From Candidatus Thiosymbion ectosymbiont of Robbea hypermnestra (GTDB lineage: Bacteria > Pseudomonadota > Gammaproteobacteria > Chromatiales > Chromatiaceae): a DNA stretch of 10,221 nucleotides. Positions within the stretch are counted from its first letter, which is position 1, and the number at the start of each line of letters is the position of its first letter. The notes beneath the pieces were generated by a model. It worked only from the letters and a program-made list of their open reading frames with translations, was not told where the DNA came from and searched no databases. The stretch is from positions 1 to 10,221 of the forward strand of contig JAIZWN010000770.1 in the NCBI GenBank assembly GCA_020443945.1, written 5' to 3'. Below, in pieces: positions 7,007 to 10,221 of this stretch. The translations under genes and the position numbers were made by a program.

Positions 7007-7052
7007 TGTCAATCACAATTGGCATCGCGAGTCTCGTCAATTGCAGTTGACA
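7007..7052. promoter_or_regulatory. Inverted repeat at the toxin-antitoxin start, candidate operator
   Basis: TGTCAATCACAATTG (7007-7021) is complementary to CAATTGCAGTTGACA (7038-7052) at 12 of 15 positions. The right arm ends one base before the toxin ATG. Modules of this class usually repress themselves by antitoxin, or toxin-antitoxin complex, binding to such palindromes over the promoter. No convincing -10/-35 pair could be placed, so the promoter itself is not called. Confidence 0.5.
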
Positions 7053-7053
7053 C

Positions 7054-7350
7054 ATGATCGATATCGTCAAGAGTGCAACCTTTGATCGGTGGCTCAAGAA
7101 ACTGCGAGATCCCCGAGCGAAAGCGCGTATTGAGATGCGAATTCGTCGGCTAAGTCTTGGAAATCCGGGTGATGTCAATCCCATCGGTCAAGGCCTCAGC
7201 GAGATGAGAATCGACCACGGCCCCGGTTACCGGGTGTACTACATGCGGTATGGTTCGGTTCTGGTTGTCCTCCTGTGCGGTGGAGACAAACACACGCAAC
7301 AAAGAGACATTGCCAAAGCCAAGAAACTTGCCGCGGAGTGGAAGGGCTGA
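7054..7350 (+). CDS. RelE/HigB-like addiction-module toxin (HI1419 type)
   Basis: The 98-residue protein matches the RelE/ParE-superfamily killer proteins paired with HI1420-type antitoxins. Recognisable elements are FDRWLKKLRDPRAKARIEMRIRRL split across residues 10-33, then GNPGDVNPIGQGLSEMRI (36-53), GPGYRVYY (56-63) and LLCGGDK.TQQRDI..A..LA (73-92). Members of this fold are usually ribosome-dependent mRNA endoribonucleases, but target and mechanism are not shown for this subgroup. It is intact and normal in length. No strong ribosome-binding site is visible; the inverted repeat at 7007-7052 ends directly before the ATG, so translation may start weakly. The antitoxin gene follows after three bases, the toxin-first order typical of HigBA-like operons. 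Confidence 0.85.
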   Translation: MIDIVKSATFDRWLKKLRDPRAKARIEMRIRRLSLGNPGDVNPIGQGLSEMRIDHGPGYRVYYMRYGSVLVVLLCGGDKHTQQRDIAKAKKLAAEWKG

Positions 7351-7353
7351 GAC

Positions 7354-7638
7354 ATGGTTGAAACATTTAGCCGCTACGACACGGCCGACTACCTGGAAAC
7401 GGAAGAAGATATCCGCCTTTACCTGGAGGCGTGTGAGGAGGACGGCGACCCTGCGCTTATTGCCGCGGCACTTGGCGACATCGCCCGAGCACAAAACATG
7501 AGCCAACTTGCGAAAAAAGCCGGGATGACTCGTGTGCGTTTATACAAGGCACTTTCCCCCGGAGGGAACCCGAGCTTTGCAACCGTTTCAAAGGTAGCAA
7601 AGGCACTCGGGCTCAAGGTCACTATTCATCCGGCATAA
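7354..7638 (+). CDS. HigA-like helix-turn-helix antitoxin (HI1420 type)
   Basis: The 94-residue protein begins with an acidic amino end (TADYLETEEDIRLYLEA), like probable addiction-module antidote proteins. LIAAALGDIARAQNMSQLAK follows, then KKAGMTRVRLYKALSPGGNPSF and VSKVAKALGLKVTI. Residues about 35-90 form an Xre-type helix-turn-helix domain, with the recognition helix around MTRVRLYKAL. It should bind and neutralise the preceding toxin and repress the operon, probably at 7007-7052. A GGAAGG-like ribosome site lies in the 3' end of the toxin gene and the ATG follows the toxin stop by three bases, consistent with coupled translation. The stop codon is immediately followed by composite repeat copy 2. 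Confidence 0.86.
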   Translation: MVETFSRYDTADYLETEEDIRLYLEACEEDGDPALIAAALGDIARAQNMSQLAKKAGMTRVRLYKALSPGGNPSFATVSKVAKALGLKVTIHPA

Positions 7639-7713
7639 CCCGTAGGATGTGGTGAGGCCAGGGATGGCCGAACCGCATCTTTTGGGCGGTGGACGTGCCC
7701 AACAACTCGCAAG
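7639..7713 (+). repeat. Composite REP-like repeat, copy 2
   Basis: It begins CCCGTAGGATGTGG on the base after the antitoxin stop codon and contains both hairpins of copy 1 unchanged. It stops matching after CAACTCGCAAG (7713), where the AT-rich upstream region of the next gene starts. It is the only one of the three copies with an intact GTAG before the stem. Confidence 0.87.
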
Positions 7714-7735
7714 AACAAAAAAGAGTAGGTAATCC

Positions 7736-8119
7736 ATGGACCAAGATGAATCTGATGAGAAAGAACTTGATAATAAGATTTTGGGTTTATCAACAAACGA
7801 TTTAGCAGATTTATCTGCTGAGGAATTAACGGGTAACCCTACAGCAATAAAGATGCTTCTGCATTATTATAGGCAACTTGTAGACAGAAATAATGCATTG
7901 AAAAATGATAATAATACTCTCAAGACTTATGTTGATGCATACGGAAAACACAAATCCAACTCTGCAACCGGGGCCATTCTGCTTGCCGTGAGTAACATAA
8001 GTATAGGATTTGGAGTAAACCTACTTACCTTGAAGACAACATGGCCAGGAGTTGCATCACTGCTAGTGGGAGTTTCCTTATTAGCGTCTGGCATCTATTT
8101 TAGTTTCAAGAAAGGATAA
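7736..8119 (+). CDS. Unrecognised small membrane protein (two C-terminal helices)
   Basis: The protein has 127 residues and I do not recognise its family. Residues 1-35 are acidic and hydrophilic (DQDESDEKELDNK). Residues about 36-68 look helical with coiled-coil character (LLHYYRQLVDRNNALKNDNN). Two hydrophobic segments follow, about 77-98 (ATGAILLAVSNISIGFGVNL) and 103-123 (WPGVASLLVGVSLLASGIYF), separated by a very short turn; the tail is KKG. This predicts a membrane hairpin with a cytosolic coiled coil. AGTAGGT (7724-7730) serves as ribosome site. The gene is markedly AT-richer than rpoB, suggesting acquisition. It sits five bases before the next gene, so the two probably form one unit. 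A resemblance to two-helix effector proteins of defence systems is conceivable but unsupported by any motif. Confidence 0.75.
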   Translation: MDQDESDEKELDNKILGLSTNDLADLSAEELTGNPTAIKMLLHYYRQLVDRNNALKNDNNTLKTYVDAYGKHKSNSATGAILLAVSNISIGFGVNLLTLKTTWPGVASLLVGVSLLASGIYFSFKKG

Positions 8120-8124
8120 AACTA

Positions 8125-8436
8125 ATGTCCATTCGCTACCTTTTCAATACTAGAGGAAAGTATGTTGCGTTTGTAAGTGGCGATAACGTCTTTACAAAAG
8201 ACGGGGAATGGATTGGTTCAATTGGAAATGGTAATGAACTTTGGGATAGACAGGGGAAGTTTATTGGCTATATATTTGATGATGATCGCGTAATTCGAAA
8301 TCGTTCTGAGTTGCCAAGGCTTTCAAGTCTACCAAAACTGCCGCCTCTGCCACCGTTGCCACCATTACCAGCACTGTCGAGATTACCCAAATTGCCATTG
8401 CCACCACCATATGAAGATGTGTTTGATAATGCATAA
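8125..8436 (+). CDS. Small beta-flower-like protein with proline-rich tail
   Basis: The protein has 103 residues. Residues 1-57 consist of short repeated beta units ending in glycine-rich turns: YLFNTRGKYVAFV, VFTKDGEWIGSIG, ELWDRQGKFIGYI, then DDDRVIR. This four-unit pattern resembles the small 4-fold beta-flower domain; the assignment is by eye. Residues about 63-97 are a proline/leucine-rich tail with repeated LPxLP units (LPKLPPLPPLPPLPALSRLP), likely an extended, binding-prone segment, followed by YEDVFDNA. AAAGGA at the end of the preceding gene could be its ribosome site. It shares the AT-rich composition of its neighbour, consistent with acquisition as a pair. Its function is unknown; ligand or peptide binding beside a membrane partner is speculation. 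Confidence 0.72.
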   Translation: MSIRYLFNTRGKYVAFVSGDNVFTKDGEWIGSIGNGNELWDRQGKFIGYIFDDDRVIRNRSELPRLSSLPKLPPLPPLPPLPALSRLPKLPLPPPYEDVFDNA

Positions 8437-8481
8437 CGAATCAACGCCACGCATTTTTCACGTCGGTGAGCTCAAGCTTGC

Positions 8482-8564
8482 AGGATGTGGTGAGGCCAGG
8501 GATGGCCGAACCGCATCTTTTGGGCGGCGGGTGTGCCCAACAACTCGCAAGGTTTCGCCTCGGA
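8482..8564 (+). repeat. Composite REP-like repeat, copy 3
   Basis: It matches copy 1 from AGGATGTGG to CGCCTCGGA with three substitutions, all in or near the loop of the second hairpin (GGCGGGTGT in place of GGTGGACGT). The tetranucleotide before the stem is GCAG rather than GTAG. Its end lies ten bases before the start codon of the next gene. It is preceded by GTGAGCTC, which also occurs just after copy 1 (near 6855). Confidence 0.86.
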
Positions 8565-8574
8565 AAAAGCGGGA

Positions 8575-8787
8575 ATGAAGATCGTGGATAAAGAAATAAG
8601 TAAGCTGAAAATCGATAAAAGACTACTGTCTGTAGCGACATCACCGGATCAAACAGATGATCGTAGTTATTGGCTCAACAAAAAGCCAATTGAAAGAATT
8701 GGCCATATTGAATTATTAAGAAGAATAAACTATGGAGATAGTGCTACCTCCGGACTTCAAAGAGTTCTTGAGTTTACTGAAGACTAA
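8575..8787 (+). CDS. Small partner protein of a nucleotidyltransferase (70 aa)
   Basis: The sequence from Met at 8575 ends D.SYWLNKKPIERIGHIELLRR, then INYG..ATSGLQRVLEFTE. The pattern [FY]W-L-x(2)-[KR]P-x-E-R-[LI]-x(3)-E-L-[LM]-R, ending LQRVL, recurs in short proteins encoded immediately upstream of stand-alone nucleotidyltransferase genes. That partner is present here only as a remnant (8796-8951), which supports the identification. An upstream in-frame GTG (8533) lies inside repeat copy 3 and would add 14 residues encoded by the repeat (PNNSQGFASEKAG), so I reject it. No strong ribosome site is visible. Function is unknown; it may be an antitoxin or folding partner. The frame is intact. 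Confidence 0.6.
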   Translation: MKIVDKEISKLKIDKRLLSVATSPDQTDDRSYWLNKKPIERIGHIELLRRINYGDSATSGLQRVLEFTED

Positions 8788-8795
8788 AAAGATCC

Positions 8796-8951
8796 CATTC
8801 GGGCGTTTCTTTTGATGAGTGTTTTAAGGAAAGGATAGTTGATAAAATAGATGGTATTGAAGTAAACATTATCAGCTTGAATAAGCTAAAGATTAATAAG
8901 AAAGCGAGCGCCCGATACAAGGATTTGGATGACTATGAGAATTTGCCATGA
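8796..8951 (+). pseudogene. 3' remnant of a nucleotidyltransferase gene
   Basis: With no start codon of its own, the frame ending at the TGA 8949-8951 reads SGVSFDECFKERIVDKIDGI, then EVNIISLNKLKINKKASARY and KDLDDYENLP. This matches the carboxy-terminal part of small nucleotidyltransferases found beside the preceding gene family: GV.F.E....R....IDG..V..ISL..L..NK.A.GR.KDL.D.E.L. The amino-terminal catalytic region (a GG.A...HG and DxD-type motif) is absent; the fragment starts about nine bases after the preceding stop. Roughly the first two thirds to three quarters of the gene has been deleted. No catalytic activity is expected. Identification is by motif memory, not alignment. Confidence 0.62.
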
Positions 8952-9051
8952 ACATAGATCAGTTGGCGAAATGAAGAAGATTCCGTAACAAGGTTTACCA
9001 TCCTACATGCGAGCAAGAGAAACCGCTTACACTGTTAATTATCCTGCCAGA

Positions 9052-10140
9052 ATGACCTTACTCATCATTTATGTGGCCACCGCCTTACTCTTTTCGTTTG
9101 TATGCTCGATTTCAGAAGCCGTACTGCTGAGTATTACTACGGCTCATATCAGCGTACTTGAACAAGAAGACAAAAGCTCGGGTACACTGATGCGCGAGCT
9201 CAAGGGGGATATCGACAAGCCGCTGGCCGCGATCCTGACACTTAACACCATAGCCCACACAGTGGGGGCTGTTGGCGCCGGAGCGCAGGCAGCAGTGGTG
9301 TTTGGCGGAGCCTGGGTGGGACTGATATCCGCAATCCTGACGCTGATGATCCTGGTATGTTCGGAGATTATCCCCAAAACACTGGGCGCAACCTACTGGC
9401 GTGAGCTGTCAATCATGACGGCGCACTGGCTCAAGTTCCTGGTATGGGTGCTGTACCCTTTTGTAATGCTGTCTGAGTTACTGACGCGCGGTCTTTCTCG
9501 AAATGTGAAAATTGAAGGTTTCAGCCGCAGAGAGTTTGCCGCTATGGCCGACCTCGGCGAGCAGGAAGGTCAACTGGAAGAGCGAGAATCACGCATCCTG
9601 AAAAACATGTTCCTGCTGCACGAAACCCGGGTCACTGATGTGATGACGCCGCGCCCGGTTGTGTTTTTATTACCTGAATCCTTGACGGTTTACGAGTATT
9701 TCGATAAACACTATGATTCTCGCTTCTCCCGCATTCCAGTTTATGCCGATAACGACGAACTGTTAACCGGCTTTGTGCTAAAGGATGATCTGTTACTGGC
9801 ACAGGCACGTGGCAATACAGACGACACCCTGGAAACCCATCGACGTGATCTGCATACATTATCGGACAAAACCTCGTTATCCGATGCCTTTGATGAAGTG
9901 CTGCACCAGCGAACGCACATCATGGTAATCATCGATGAATACGGAGGCATGGAGGGCATTATCACCATGGAAGATATCCTGGAAACCCTGCTCGGGTTGG
10001 AGATAATGGATGAAAGCGACAGGACAGCCGACATGCAACAATACGCCCGGCGCATGTGGAAAAAGCGGGCAAAGGCGATGGGGATTTCGCTACCCAAAGG
10101 TGAAGAATCAACTAATTCGGAGGTTGGGCAAGGCCCGTAG
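9052..10140 (+). CDS. CNNM/CBS-pair membrane protein (CorC/HlyC-like family)
   Basis: The 362-residue protein has an amino-terminal CNNM (DUF21) membrane domain and a carboxy-terminal CBS pair. Helices lie at about 2-24, 57-84, 86-107 and 124-142. Signature strings are SISEAVLLSI (19-28), DKPLAAILTLNTIAHTVGA (55-73) and the highly conserved SEIIPKTLG (104-112). The CBS region runs from TRVTDVMTPRPVV (192-204) through FSRIPVY to DEYGGMEGIITMEDILE (295-311). The protein ends shortly afterwards, so the extra CorC_HlyC domain is lacking. Relatives act in magnesium or other cation efflux, often nucleotide-sensitive through the CBS pair; its own substrate is not shown. I chose the ATG at 9052 because family members begin MTLLI-Y; an in-frame ATG at 9007 would add a 15-residue polar extension. 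Neither start has a good ribosome site. The stop TAG lies within a CCCGTAGGAT repeat motif. Confidence 0.9.
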   Translation: MTLLIIYVATALLFSFVCSISEAVLLSITTAHISVLEQEDKSSGTLMRELKGDIDKPLAAILTLNTIAHTVGAVGAGAQAAVVFGGAWVGLISAILTLMILVCSEIIPKTLGATYWRELSIMTAHWLKFLVWVLYPFVMLSELLTRGLSRNVKIEGFSRREFAAMADLGEQEGQLEERESRILKNMFLLHETRVTDVMTPRPVVFLLPESLTVYEYFDKHYDSRFSRIPVYADNDELLTGFVLKDDLLLAQARGNTDDTLETHRRDLHTLSDKTSLSDAFDEVLHQRTHIMVIIDEYGGMEGIITMEDILETLLGLEIMDESDRTADMQQYARRMWKKRAKAMGISLPKGEESTNSEVGQGP

Positions 10141-10164
10141 GATAATGGTATGGACCCATCCCCC
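10134..10164 (+). repeat. Partial REP-like motif overlapping the last stop codon
   Basis: CCCGTAGGAT (10134-10143) equals the start of composite repeat copy 2, and TATGGACCCATCC follows. The rest does not match the composite repeat and the palindrome is weak, so this is either a diverged family member or a different REP. The TAG of the motif is the stop codon of the CNNM gene. The last bases of the window (10165-10221) hold nothing I can assign. Confidence 0.4.
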
Positions 10165-10221
10165 TTCACCCAACGAGACGGGAGGGAGTGACATTAAGCC
10201 ATCTGCGAGTAATCGCCCGAC

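Noticed and set aside
8268..8450. Glycine-rich minus-strand frame (GNGNLGNLDSAGNGGNGG)
   Set aside because: It is the antisense of the proline/leucine-rich tail of the plus-strand gene; the repetition explains the pattern.
6757..8564. Composite repeats as integron attC sites (GCCCAAC resembles the RYYYAAC core and cargo lies between copies)
   Set aside because: No matching GTTRRRY core was found at the other end of any copy, the palindrome does not span the expected core sites, and no integrase gene is present.
7639..8564. CRISPR array
   Set aside because: Only three copies, about 840-880 bases apart, with genes rather than short spacers between them.
8533..8574. GTG at 8533 as the start of the 70-residue gene
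   Set aside because: The added 14 codons are entirely repeat copy 3 or its junction; the family-like sequence begins at the ATG at 8575.
10188..10221. Possible start of another gene (GTG ACA TTA AGC...) at the right edge
   Set aside because: Too short to judge, and the GGAGGGA stretch directly abuts the GTG with no proper spacing.

Overview
The window looks like a GC-rich gammaproteobacterial chromosome (possibly Chromatiales-like, but that placement is inference). Ribosomal protein L10, L7/L12 and the RNA polymerase beta subunit are close to their E. coli counterparts in sequence and order, and an L10-type mRNA leader precedes rplJ. The conserved genes are rich in G+C (44 of 60 bases in 4741-4800 by hand count), while an accessory stretch downstream is AT-rich (19 G+C of 60 in 7741-7800).

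Layout. 1-474: remnant of a toxin-antitoxin pair, a PIN-domain toxin gene with most of its middle missing plus a frameshift, followed by its small intact partner gene. 475-996: non-coding, with a near-perfect long hairpin (719-770) and then the L10 leader (core 780-863). 997-1968: rplJ and rplL. 1969-2503: an expanded rplL-rpoB spacer with attenuator-like hairpins and several REP-like palindromes. 2504-6682: complete rpoB. 6683-7053: a repeat-filled spacer. 7054-7638: an intact two-gene addiction module of the HI1419/HI1420 (RelE/HigB-like plus HigA-like) type. 7736-8436: an AT-rich two-gene cassette encoding a two-helix membrane protein and a small beta-flower-like protein with a proline-rich tail. 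8575-8951: a small gene of the kind found beside nucleotidyltransferase genes, followed by only the 3' end of such a nucleotidyltransferase. 9052-10140: a CNNM/CBS-domain membrane protein.

How it fits together. The conserved core is the rplJL-rpoB part of the beta operon, probably controlled by L10 binding to the leader. It is interrupted. No rplA is seen in the 996 bases before rplJ, and no rpoC follows rpoB in the remaining 3.5 kb, where it is almost always found. The interval after rpoB is instead built of toxin-antitoxin-type modules separated by three nearly identical composite palindromic repeats (6757-6844, 7639-7713, 8482-8564). Their basal hairpin is also present, with different tips, between rplL and rpoB. 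The most interesting features are the rpoB/rpoC separation, the repeat family that marks module boundaries, the unassigned two-gene cassette at 7736-8436, and a synonymous codon shift inside rpoB.
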